Assembly: GCA_964542255.1 (NCBI GenBank) | Contig: CAZITV010000042.1 | Span: 1-14,277 of the forward strand | Direction of reading: 5' to 3' | From: CAYMSF01 sp964542255 | Lineage (GTDB): Bacteria > Verrucomicrobiota > Lentisphaeria > Victivallales > Victivallaceae | DNA: 14,277 nt | Part shown: one piece after another, positions 5,454-13,123 of the stretch | Position numbering within the stretch: the stretch's first letter is position 1 | How the letters are laid out: every line of letters starts with the position of its first letter | Notes under the pieces: generated by a model | Databases searched by the model: none | Told to the model about the DNA's origin: nothing | What the model saw: only the letters and a program-made list of their open reading frames with translations | Made by a program: the position numbers and the translations under genes

Positions 5454-6890
5454 GTGAACAATAAACAGCGGATAATATTTTGGCTTTGCATGGCCGGGCT
5501 GCTGCTTCTGACGCTGCTGATGACAAAAGAAGAAGTGACCATGGCAGGCAATGAATCAAGCCGGTTCGCGCTGATTCAGGCATTAGCCGAACAAGATACT
5601 TTTGCCGTAAATAACACGATGTTCCGTTCGGTTGACCGGGTCATTCGCGATGGCAAGGTTTATTCGGATAAACCGCCGATGCTGATGGTTGGGTTTGGAA
5701 TGGTTTATAAGGGTATTGCCGCGATTACTGGAATTTCCTTTAAAGATAATTATTATTTGTCTGTATATCTGGTCAATCTGCTGCTGGGGCTGTTGAATAT
5801 CGGGATGGTTTACATCTTTTTTAGGTATTTGTCGCGGGATAGCAGCGCTCCGTTTGCGTCCCGGCTGATTTTCAGCATGGCGCTGCTGCTGTCAACGCTT
5901 TTATTCAGCTTTGGCGTCAGTATGAACAACCATACTCCGGCAGCGTTTTTGTTATTGCTTTTCTTCCTGCTGCTGCGGGATTATTCGACGAAACAATCGT
6001 GGATGCTGAGCTTATCGCTCGGGTTGATTGCCGGAACGATATTTAATTTGGAAATTCCAGTTGGCGGACTCTTTGGCGTCGCCGGCGGATTGATTGTGCT
6101 GATAACCCCGGCGAAACAGCGCCTGTACCGTGCCGCCGTATTCTCGGCAGGGGCAATTATTCCAGTTGCGGTAATCACCGTAATAAACTACCTGGCATAT
6201 CATCAATGGCTGCCGCTTTATATTGGCGGAACCTTCACGCCCGGTGTTGATAATAAAAATTATTTAGTCTATTTTTTGGATATTTTATTTTGCGGCAGGG
6301 GATTTTTTTCATATATGCCGGCGCTGCTGTTTATTGTTCCCGCGGTATATCTGGGCAGAAAAAAATGGTGCCGTGTTCACGACGTAATTCTACTGGCGGC
6401 GGTGGCGGCGGTAATTCTTTTTTACGGTATTTGTACCAATGAATATGGTGGCTGGGCGTATGGATTTAGATATCTGATTCCATTGATTCCGGTTTTGTGG
6501 TATTACATTGCGCTGGAATTTGCTCACCGGATATTTACTCCAGGCTACTATCTGCTGATGTTTTTGATTCTCTGGGGCGTCGTGGTTAGCATGGTCGGTG
6601 CATATAATCCCTGGTGCAGTTGTTATGAAGCACACCGTTCGCAGCCCAATACGGTTGACTATAATATCCGCAATACTTTTGCCGCTAATTTACTTTGTAT
6701 CAGCTTTAGCCGCGATGAAAATTCAGCATTGTCACAATTCCTGATTAAGCACATTTATGGTGAAACTCTCGCCATATATTACCTGCACGAAGCTTACAGC
6801 AACACCAAAGATATTGCCAATCTAAAAAAACTGCAGCAGTTCGCCGCAGCTAAACAACAACAAAGAAAAATGGCTGAACCAAAAAAATGA
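5454..6890 (+). CDS. multi-spanning membrane protein, GT39/ArnT-like glycosyltransferase
   Basis: A 478-residue polytopic membrane protein. One N-terminal membrane segment (about residues 7-23) is followed by a loop with NESSRF (E34, R37) and then VYSDKPP (Y70-P75). This layout recalls the first extracytoplasmic loop of GT39/ArnT-type enzymes, which use polyprenyl-phosphate sugars. About ten further hydrophobic segments follow, with NEYGGWAYGFRYLIPLIP before the C-terminal ones, another common feature of these proteins. The last 90 or so residues are soluble and end in a basic, Gln-rich tail. The start is GTG 5454 with AAGGTGAG just upstream (short spacing). The stop overlaps the LOG start as ATGA. 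Expected role: transfer of a lipid-linked sugar at the cytoplasmic membrane; acceptor unknown. Confidence 0.75.
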   Translation: MNNKQRIIFWLCMAGLLLLTLLMTKEEVTMAGNESSRFALIQALAEQDTFAVNNTMFRSVDRVIRDGKVYSDKPPMLMVGFGMVYKGIAAITGISFKDNYYLSVYLVNLLLGLLNIGMVYIFFRYLSRDSSAPFASRLIFSMALLLSTLLFSFGVSMNNHTPAAFLLLLFFLLLRDYSTKQSWMLSLSLGLIAGTIFNLEIPVGGLFGVAGGLIVLITPAKQRLYRAAVFSAGAIIPVAVITVINYLAYHQWLPLYIGGTFTPGVDNKNYLVYFLDILFCGRGFFSYMPALLFIVPAVYLGRKKWCRVHDVILLAAVAAVILFYGICTNEYGGWAYGFRYLIPLIPVLWYYIALEFAHRIFTPGYYLLMFLILWGVVVSMVGAYNPWCSCYEAHRSQPNTVDYNIRNTFAANLLCISFSRDENSALSQFLIKHIYGETLAIYYLHEAYSNTKDIANLKKLQQFAAAKQQQRKMAEPKK

Positions 6891-7453
6891 TAAATAAAAT
6901 TTGCGTTTTCTGCGGTTCCGCACATGGCAGCACCACTGTTTATGCCGAAATGGCGGCAGCTCTGGGCAAGGTTCTGGCGGAACGGCAAATTGAGCTGATT
7001 TATGGCGGCGCAGCGGTAGGAACCATGGGGGTTATTGCTGATACGGTGCTGGCTGCCGGTGGACGCGTAACCGGAATCATTCCCAAACATCTGCATTCTG
7101 AAGTTGCCCACGATAATTTGACTGAAATCCGGGTGGTGGACTCAATGCATACCCGTAAAGCTATGATGCTGGAAATGGCCGATGCCATCATCGCGCTGCC
7201 CGGCGGTTTTGGCACATTGGATGAAATCTTTGAGGCTCTTTCCTGGCGTCAACTCGGACTTCACCGCAAACCCTGCGGAATACTGAATGTTAATGGCTAT
7301 TATGACCAATTAATCGCATTTCTTGAACATGCTGTCGCGGCGGGTTTTATCCGTCAGGAACACCGGGATATTTTGCAGGTGGCAAAATCACCGGAGGCGT
7401 TACTGGAAATGCTGGATAAATATTGTCATCGTGAAATCAGTAAATGGTATTAA
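6887..7453 (+). CDS. LOG family protein, nucleoside 5'-monophosphate phosphoribohydrolase
   Basis: A 188-residue Rossmann-fold protein of the TIGR00730/LOG family. It has CVFCGSAHG at the N-terminus, IYGGAAVGTMG, the MHTRKAMM segment and the diagnostic PGGFGTLDE (P105-E113), whose glutamate is needed for catalysis. LOG enzymes cleave the N-glycosidic bond of cytokinin riboside 5'-monophosphates or of ordinary nucleotides such as AMP, giving free base and ribose 5-phosphate. In bacteria the physiological substrate is often unclear. The ATG overlaps the TGA of the GT39-like gene, and the 3' end overlaps the HD-domain gene by ten bases, so all three are probably co-translated. Together with the HD phosphohydrolase it suggests nucleotide turnover. 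Confidence 0.9.
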   Translation: MINKICVFCGSAHGSTTVYAEMAAALGKVLAERQIELIYGGAAVGTMGVIADTVLAAGGRVTGIIPKHLHSEVAHDNLTEIRVVDSMHTRKAMMLEMADAIIALPGGFGTLDEIFEALSWRQLGLHRKPCGILNVNGYYDQLIAFLEHAVAAGFIRQEHRDILQVAKSPEALLEMLDKYCHREISKWY

Positions 7454-8109
7454 ATATGGACGAAGCAACCTTTATCACTAAATTTAATCACATCGCCGCA
7501 TTGGTGGAGAGTACCTTAAAAGACGCGCCAGGTTGCCATGATTATGACCATACGGTGCGTGTACTGCATACCGCAATGGCTATTGCCGCGGAAGAGCCCG
7601 GCGCCAATACGCAAATCGTTCGTTTGGCGGCAATTCTTCACGATATCGCCCGCCCTGAAGAGATGACGGCCAAAGGTAACTGCTGCCACGCCGCAATCGG
7701 CGCCTCGGCCGCGGCAATATTATTAAAAGATTATGACTTCGCAGAAGCGATGATTACAGCGGTTTGCGCCTCTATTCGCAAACACCGCTACCGCGATAAC
7801 TGCCATCCGGAAACCATCGAAGAAAAAATTATTTATGACGCTGATAAGCTGGATTCAATCGGTGCGGTCGGCATTGGCAGAGCGTTTCATTTCGCCGGCA
7901 GGGAAAATGCGCGGCTGCATAACACTGAAAAAGAGGCAGTTGATTCGCCGGCATACAGCCGTGAAGATACTGCATACCGCGAATATCTCGTCAAACTGCG
8001 CCATATCAAAGAAAAAATGCTCACCAGTACCGGACGGCGGCTTGCCGAACAACGTCATGCTTTTATGGAAGACTTTTTTCGTCAGCTTGACACCGAGGTA
8101 TTCGGATAA
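7444..8109 (+). CDS. HD-domain metal-dependent phosphohydrolase (YedJ/YpgQ-like)
   Basis: A 221-residue HD-domain protein. Metal ligands are visible: CHDYDHTVRV (H32, H36), ILHDIA (H66-D67) and DADKLDSIGAVGIGRAF with its aspartates. The order fits the YedJ/YpgQ group, some of which hydrolyse nucleoside triphosphates with release of pyrophosphate; the exact substrate here is not known. The first ATG (7444) overlaps the LOG stop by ten bases. A second ATG at 7456 (MDEATF) is equally possible because neither has a strong ribosome site. It is the last gene of the GT39-LOG-HD group; 178 AT-rich bases follow. Confidence 0.87.
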   Translation: MVLNMDEATFITKFNHIAALVESTLKDAPGCHDYDHTVRVLHTAMAIAAEEPGANTQIVRLAAILHDIARPEEMTAKGNCCHAAIGASAAAILLKDYDFAEAMITAVCASIRKHRYRDNCHPETIEEKIIYDADKLDSIGAVGIGRAFHFAGRENARLHNTEKEAVDSPAYSREDTAYREYLVKLRHIKEKMLTSTGRRLAEQRHAFMEDFFRQLDTEVFG

Positions 8110-8189
8110 GCTCGTGGATTTTGCGGATATTGCCGTTTTTTTGCACTAAAAATTTAAATATTAGATTGAAAAAAAGTTATTGCGGAATA

Positions 8190-8217
8190 TTGATATCTCT
8201 ATGGCATATTTTAAGAT
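8190..8217 (+). promoter_or_regulatory. candidate promoter for the phoH gene
   Basis: TTGATA (8190-8195) and TAAGAT (8212-8217) with a 16-base spacer, in the AT-rich gap ahead of the PIN-PhoH gene. The 9-base word ATATTTTAA occurs twice nearby (8207 and 8224). Match quality is moderate. Confidence 0.33.
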
Positions 8218-8287
8218 GCCGGGATATTTTAATTTGAGCCGATAATGTTAAAATTTCAATAACCAATTTTACCGATAGGAGGATCAG

Positions 8288-9640
8288 ATGCACAAAACCT
8301 TTGTTCTAGACACCAACGTGCTGCTGCACAGTGCGCAAAGTATTGAATCATTCCAGGATAACGATGTGGTCATTCCAATGGCGGTAATCGAGGAACTGGA
8401 TAAATTTAAAAAGCATCAGGATGAATTAGGCAGGAATGCCCGGCAGGTCATTCGCCGGCTGGATGAATTTCGCGAACGCGGCAGGCTTTGCGACGGCGTG
8501 CAGATGGGCGGTTCAGAATGTCCCGCCTCCGGAAAACTGAGAATTTTGACTGTTCGCGGCACCACAACAGCTAAAACTCAATCGCTGGATAAAATTGCTG
8601 ATTCATCGATTGACCTGGAACAGCCCGATAACCGCATTCTGCTGGTGGCCTACAATCTGCACCTCGAAGGCGAAAATGTGGTTTTTATCAGTAAAGATAT
8701 TAATTTGCGGCTCAAGGCTGATGCCTTAGGTATTAAGGTTATGGATTTTGAGCGTGAAAAGGTTGATTTTGATACTTTGTTCACCGGTTACCGCACGGTA
8801 ACGGTACCAAATTCCACACTTGATGAGTTATACCAAAACAAACTGCTCCATCCGGAAATGGAACTGTTTGCCAACGAGTTTGTCCTGTTTCAAGATGAGG
8901 ACAACGTCAAACATTCTGCCATCGCCAGAAAACATTCTGACGGTCAGCTGCATCTGGTTACTTCAAAAAGTGAATACAAAATCTGGAATATTCAGGCGCG
9001 CAATAAAGAACAACGCATGGCGCTGGATTTGCTGATGGACCCGGAAATAAATTTGGTAACTCTGGTCGGCAGAGCCGGAACCGGAAAAACATTATTGGCG
9101 CTCGCCGCGGCGCTGGAATGCGTGCTGCATAATAATATGTACGAGAAAATTCTGGTTTCGCGTCCAATCGTTCCATTGGGCAATGATATCGGTTATCTGC
9201 CCGGCGATAAAGATGAAAAACTTAGCCATTGGATGCAGCCTATCTTTGATAATGTGGACTTCCTGATGCACAGCAATGATAAAAAAGATGTCCAGGTCGC
9301 CAGCAAAAAAACTGACGATTTGGTCGGTAATCATAAAATCGAATTGGAAGCAATTACCTATATCCGCGGCCGCAGCATCGCACGCCAGTTTGTCATTGTT
9401 GATGAAGCCCAAAATTTGACCCCGCACGAAGTTAAAACCATTATCAGCCGTGCCGGCGAAGGCACCAAAATGGTCTTAACCGGAGACCCGTACCAAATCG
9501 ACAATCCGTACCTCGACGCTTCCAGCAATGGTTTGACTTATACCGTCGAACGTTTAAAAAATCAACAAATACACGGTCACATGACCCTGATGAAGAGTGA
9601 ACGCAGCCGTCTTGCCGCCATCGCCGCGGAATTATTGTAA
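8288..9640 (+). CDS. phoH: PIN domain-PhoH ATPase fusion (PhoH2/YlaK type)
   Basis: A 450-residue two-domain protein. Residues 1 to about 150 form a PIN ribonuclease domain with acidic positions in FVLDTNVLL (D8), VIEELDKF (E35/E36/D38) and FISKDINLR. The C-terminal half is a PhoH P-loop ATPase: Walker A GRAGTGKT (G261-T268, K267), Walker B VIVDEAQN (D372-E373) and LTGDPYQID. PIN-PhoH proteins of this type are reported as sequence-specific RNA helicase/ribonucleases (PhoH2); some sit in toxin-antitoxin-like pairs. Here it stands without a small upstream antitoxin-like ORF. The start has an excellent AGGAGG (8277-8282) five bases before the ATG. gcvT follows by 30 bases, so transcription may continue into it. 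Confidence 0.93.
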   Translation: MHKTFVLDTNVLLHSAQSIESFQDNDVVIPMAVIEELDKFKKHQDELGRNARQVIRRLDEFRERGRLCDGVQMGGSECPASGKLRILTVRGTTTAKTQSLDKIADSSIDLEQPDNRILLVAYNLHLEGENVVFISKDINLRLKADALGIKVMDFEREKVDFDTLFTGYRTVTVPNSTLDELYQNKLLHPEMELFANEFVLFQDEDNVKHSAIARKHSDGQLHLVTSKSEYKIWNIQARNKEQRMALDLLMDPEINLVTLVGRAGTGKTLLALAAALECVLHNNMYEKILVSRPIVPLGNDIGYLPGDKDEKLSHWMQPIFDNVDFLMHSNDKKDVQVASKKTDDLVGNHKIELEAITYIRGRSIARQFVIVDEAQNLTPHEVKTIISRAGEGTKMVLTGDPYQIDNPYLDASSNGLTYTVERLKNQQIHGHMTLMKSERSRLAAIAAELL

Positions 9641-9670
9641 CGGCAGTGCATAATTTTAGAAAGAATAATA

Positions 9671-10795
9671 ATGGAAAACGAAGTGTTACTGGAAACGCCG
9701 CTGGCGGCGCTGCATCAGGCAGCGGGAGCAAAAATGGTCCCTTTCGCCGGATGGAATATGCCGGTGCAATATGCTAACGGTATTATCGCGGAGCATTTGC
9801 ATACCCGCCACCAGGTTTCAATTTTTGATATTTGTCACATGGGCGAATTTAAAGTGTCCGGCGCAGGCGCAGAAATGGCGCTTGACCATATTCTGGCGCG
9901 GCCGGTTTTTGACCAGAAAATCGGTTCGTGCCGGTATAACTTTCTGCTCGACCCGGATGGCAAGGTGCTGGATGACCTGATAGTTTACCGCATGGCGGAA
10001 ACAGCGTTCTTTATTGTAGTCAATGCCGGCACCAGATTCTCCGATGCCGAACAAATCGCCTCGGAATTGCCTGAAGGCATTCTCTTTGAAGATGTTTCAG
10101 ATGCCACTGGTAAAATTGACCTGCAGGGACCTGCCAGCGCCGCGGCACTCGAAGCCGCAGGGATGAAAATAGCTGAATTGCCAGGATACTTTGCCTGGAA
10201 AAAAACAGCGGTTAACGGCATAGACTGTCTGCTCAGCCGTACCGGATATACCGGCGAACTCGGCTTTGAACTCTATTTACCCATGAATAAAACGGCAGCG
10301 GTCTGGGAGTATTTGATGACACTGCCGAACGTTATGCCGGCTGGATTGGGCGCCAGAGATACACTGCGGCTGGAAATGGGCTACGCACTTTACGGTCACG
10401 AGCTTAATCTCCACACCACACCCATTGAAGCCGGTTACGGCGCGATGCTGCGAATTGAGGAACTGCCCAATCGAAAATTTATTGGCAAAAACGCCCTCTG
10501 CGGCGATATCCCGGCTAAAAAACTTTTCGGCATAAAATTGGACGGCAGGAGAGCTGCCCGTGAGGGAGCTCAAGTGTTTAATCCGGCCGGGGATAAAGTT
10601 ATCGGCAAGGTTACCTCCGGCGCTTTTGCTCCGTCTTTGGGGTGTGCCGTGGCCATGGCCTATCTGAACACTGATGAAGGCGCTGCCTATCAAGCCGGCG
10701 ACACGGTTATGCTTGAGGCGGGACGCGCAGTTATTCCCGGTGTGATCTGCATGCCGCCGTTTTATGGTGCCGGCACCGCCAGAATCAAACTCTGA
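9671..10795 (+). CDS. gcvT: glycine cleavage system T protein (aminomethyltransferase)
   Basis: A 374-residue folate-binding aminomethyltransferase of normal length. Landmarks are PFAGWNMPVQY, FDICHMGEF, LDDLIVYR (D101-D102, containing the expected catalytic Asp), DLQGPAS, SRTGYTGELGFE, LGARDTLRLEMGYALYGHE and TPIEAGYG. GcvT moves the aminomethyl carbon from the H-protein lipoate to tetrahydrofolate, releasing ammonia. No gcvH or gcvP is within reach, so partners must lie elsewhere or the enzyme uses another donor. The ribosome site is weak (GAAAG, about eight bases upstream). It lies 30 bases after phoH and 76 bases before the MFS start. Nothing indicates a YgfZ-type paralogue. Confidence 0.93.
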   Translation: MENEVLLETPLAALHQAAGAKMVPFAGWNMPVQYANGIIAEHLHTRHQVSIFDICHMGEFKVSGAGAEMALDHILARPVFDQKIGSCRYNFLLDPDGKVLDDLIVYRMAETAFFIVVNAGTRFSDAEQIASELPEGILFEDVSDATGKIDLQGPASAAALEAAGMKIAELPGYFAWKKTAVNGIDCLLSRTGYTGELGFELYLPMNKTAAVWEYLMTLPNVMPAGLGARDTLRLEMGYALYGHELNLHTTPIEAGYGAMLRIEELPNRKFIGKNALCGDIPAKKLFGIKLDGRRAAREGAQVFNPAGDKVIGKVTSGAFAPSLGCAVAMAYLNTDEGAAYQAGDTVMLEAGRAVIPGVICMPPFYGAGTARIKL

Positions 10796-10871
10796 TACCA
10801 ATGAGCGATCAGTCATAGACAAAGCCAAAGATCAATCGGGTGCCTATCATAAAACATCACCAGAGAATTTA

Positions 10872-12065
10872 ATGAATTGGAAAAGGAATCTTCTTTTTAT
10901 TTGGCTCGCGCAATTTTTATCGATTGCCGGATTTGGCTTCACACTGCCGTTCATTCCGTTTTACATCAAGCAGTTTGGAATAGATGATTACGCGACGCTC
11001 AGCATGTGGGTGGCTTATTTTGCTGCTGCCGGAAATTTCAGTTTCTGCATTTTTTCTCCAATTTGGGGATTTCTCGCCGATATCTATGGCCGAAGAATTA
11101 TGGTGCTGCGTGCCAATTTCGTTTGCGCGCTGCTAATGCCTTTAATGGCGTTTGTGCCGGGGTTGATGTGGCTGATTGTGCTGCGCTTTTTGATTGGCGC
11201 TTTTTCCGGAACCGTAACCGCGTCTCAAACTCTGGTGTCGGGCAATACCCCGGTGGAAAGCCGCGGTTTTGCGCTCGGAACACTCAGTTCTGCGCTTTAC
11301 AGCGGTACTTTGGCGGGCGCTTTCCTGGGCGGTTTTATTGTTGACCATTGCGGTTACCGCAACGCCTTCATTCTCTCCGGACTGACCTTGCTCTTTGCCG
11401 GATTAATGGTATTGTTCGGTGTTAAAGAAACCTTCCACCGTACTACCTCGCTGAAACAGGAATTAAAAAACTTTAATTTTAAATTGCCGGCATTTGGCGC
11501 AATTTGGTTGTTGCTCCTGCTGATTATGCTGATGGGACTGGCGCGGCAGTTTGACGCGCCGTTCCTGCCCGTACTGGTCGAAAAAATCAACGGTCCGGAC
11601 AGGGCGGCAACCTGGACCGGGATCATTGCGGGGGTTTGTGCCGTTGCCGGTATTTTAACCGGTTCGATTCTCGGTTGGCTTGCCGACCGAACTTCACCGC
11701 GCCGCGTGGCAATCTGGGCGGCGCTGGCTGCCGGACTGCTGATGATACCGCAAGGTCTGGCAGTCTCTTTGTGGGTATTGATGAGCGCCAGGTTCGGTAT
11801 GGTGTTTTTCGCCGGCGGACTTGATCCGGTATTTCAGATTTGGCTTGCTAAGACCACGCCTGATGCACAACGCGGTCTATTTTTCGGCTGGGCATCCAGT
11901 GCTAAGACTTTGGGCTGGGCCATCGGTGCAATGATTAGCGGCGGTATTGCTATCTGGTTTGATGTCCGCTGGGTATTTTTTACTGCCGGTGCGTTATTCT
12001 TAATCCTCATTCCCATCATCTGTTATACCACGGCAAAACTGCAGCAGCGGCAGTCCGCGACATAA
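10872..12065 (+). CDS. MFS transporter, MdtG-like drug/H+ antiporter family
   Basis: A 397-residue protein with about 12 membrane segments. Motif A, GFLADIYGRRIM, lies between helices 2 and 3, and a degenerate repeat GWLADRTSPRRV appears in the second half. The N-terminus MNWKRNLLFIWL closely recalls the INWKRNL start of MdtG (DHA1 family multidrug exporters). This is why I choose ATG 10872. An open frame back to 10764 would add 36 hydrophilic residues and overlap gcvT by 32 bases. The ribosome site is weak (AGAGAA). The true substrate cannot be inferred. It is the last of the rightward genes and ends 26 bases from the convergent GT2 gene. Confidence 0.88.
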   Translation: MNWKRNLLFIWLAQFLSIAGFGFTLPFIPFYIKQFGIDDYATLSMWVAYFAAAGNFSFCIFSPIWGFLADIYGRRIMVLRANFVCALLMPLMAFVPGLMWLIVLRFLIGAFSGTVTASQTLVSGNTPVESRGFALGTLSSALYSGTLAGAFLGGFIVDHCGYRNAFILSGLTLLFAGLMVLFGVKETFHRTTSLKQELKNFNFKLPAFGAIWLLLLLIMLMGLARQFDAPFLPVLVEKINGPDRAATWTGIIAGVCAVAGILTGSILGWLADRTSPRRVAIWAALAAGLLMIPQGLAVSLWVLMSARFGMVFFAGGLDPVFQIWLAKTTPDAQRGLFFGWASSAKTLGWAIGAMISGGIAIWFDVRWVFFTAGALFLILIPIICYTTAKLQQRQSAT

Positions 12066-12091
12066 AATTTCATCACCAGTCATTACCAATA

Positions 12092-12796
12092 TTATGATTT
12101 TTTGACGCGGTAATTGCGGTTGAAGAAGAGCGAGGCGATTTTCCATGAATCACTGATGGTGCGGAAGTGTGAACGGGTAGTGCCGCGGTCATAAATAGCA
12201 TTGATGGCAACTTCACGGATAGGAAAACGCTTGCTGACGATACACGACAGCAGCACTTCCAATTCATAGTCAAATCCGTTTGGTTTAATCATAATTAACT
12301 CATCAAGCCATTCACCGGGGATGCCGCGTAACCCTGTCTGGGAATCGCTGAGCGAGGTTCCGGTAAATATTTTAAGCAGGATTAGCGCCAGCATATTGCC
12401 AAGGCGTTTCTTTAATGGAACGCGGCCGTTTTTAATGGTGCGGACGCCTAATACAAATTGCCGGGAGTTTTCCTGCATCGCCTCATAAACTTTGCGGATG
12501 TCTTCAGGCAGATGCTGACCATCGGCATCCGCGGTAACGATGGCAATATCCGGATAGCGGCGGATGGCATGCTTAAAGGCGGTTTTCAGCGCGGCGCCCT
12601 TGCCGCGGTTAAATTCATGACACAAAATATCCACGCGGTCAAAAATTTCCAGCGCGTCAAAATATTCGCGGTAGCCGGAACCGGAGCCGTCATCAACAAC
12701 GATGACACGGCAGCACGGATCCTCCAGCAGCTTGCCAATAAGCCGCAGCATAGTTTTGTCCGGCTCAAACGCCGGGATTACGATAACCGGATTCAA
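12092..12796 (-). CDS. family 2 glycosyltransferase
   Basis: A GT-A fold glycosyltransferase of 234 residues. VIVIPAFEPD at the N-terminus, VVDDGSGSGY (D35-D36), RGKGAALKTAF, ADADGQH (D90-D92, the metal-binding DxD) and DSQTGLRG give the usual order of the dolichyl-phosphate-mannose-synthase-like group. There is no C-terminal membrane anchor. It would transfer a sugar from a nucleotide donor to a polyprenyl phosphate or glycan. I choose TTG 12796 because AGGTGG (12807-12802, minus strand) lies five bases upstream and PVIVIPA then begins at residue 3. In-frame GTG codons at 12805 and 12802 overlap that ribosome site and seem less likely. It lies downstream of the epimerase gene but has its own promoter candidate. 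Confidence 0.87.
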   Translation of the reverse strand: MNPVIVIPAFEPDKTMLRLIGKLLEDPCCRVIVVDDGSGSGYREYFDALEIFDRVDILCHEFNRGKGAALKTAFKHAIRRYPDIAIVTADADGQHLPEDIRKVYEAMQENSRQFVLGVRTIKNGRVPLKKRLGNMLALILLKIFTGTSLSDSQTGLRGIPGEWLDELIMIKPNGFDYELEVLLSCIVSKRFPIREVAINAIYDRGTTRSHFRTISDSWKIASLFFNRNYRVKKS

Positions 12797-12867
12797 TGTC
12801 ACCACCTATTTAGGTTATACGGTTTAATACTGAATAGTTATTTTTTAGAATGCTGCTCAGTATAAGA

Positions 12868-12897
12868 ATCGTAACATACGAAGACGATACCTGTCAA
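12868..12897 (-). promoter_or_regulatory. candidate promoter for the GT2 gene
   Basis: On the minus strand a perfect TTGACA (12897-12892) is followed after 18 bases by TACGAT (12873-12868, four of six to TATAAT). It would start transcription about 65 bases before the TTG start. This is the best promoter match in the window and implies the GT2 gene can be transcribed independently of the epimerase gene. Confidence 0.5.
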
Positions 12898-12960
12898 GAT
12901 AACTCATTTCGATATTATTTCAACTCTAAGAACACGGTAAAATTACAAAATTATTTCTTG

Positions 12961-13110
12961 ACCGCACCGAAGGCGGCGCGCTGTCGCCGCCGGGCTGCCG
13001 GCTGCTATGGATGCGGCACTGACCCGTGCCGCGGAGTGCCCTGCTAGGTCGGGCTTATCAGTCAGGACAGACAGGTCGGAAGGGTCAGTCGCTGCCAAAT
13101 CTGCTCTATC
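12961..13110. other. GC-rich structured intergenic element with consecutive hairpins
   Basis: The 327 bases between the epimerase stop and GT2 start fall into two parts. The part nearer GT2 (12797-12960) is AT-rich. Bases 12961-13110 are strikingly GC-rich and fold locally. Hairpin 1 is GGCGGCG-CGCTGT-CGCCGCC (12972-12991). An alternative is GCCGG-GCTG-CCGGC (12989-13002). Hairpin 2 is GCGGCAC-TGACCC-GTGCCGC (13013-13032). Weaker GCCC/GGGC pairing lies at 13038-13054. Neither strand ends in a T-run, so a simple intrinsic terminator is unlikely. ORFs drawn through it carry no recognisable protein. It could be a dispersed REP-like repeat, a structured RNA or a complex 3' end of the epimerase transcript. 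Confidence 0.55.
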
Positions 13111-13123
13111 GCTCCAGTTAACT

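Noticed and set aside
8119..8148. Intrinsic terminator after the HD gene (CGG...CCG followed by seven T)
   Set aside because: The stem is only three or four pairs, too weak to call.
8288..9640. Toxin-antitoxin pair around the PIN domain
   Set aside because: No small antitoxin-like ORF with a ribosome site precedes it in the 178-base gap; the PIN domain belongs to a full-length PhoH fusion.
10764..10871. Upstream start for the MFS gene overlapping gcvT
   Set aside because: The extra 36 residues are hydrophilic and unlike the family; ATG 10872 gives the MdtG-like MNWKRNL start.
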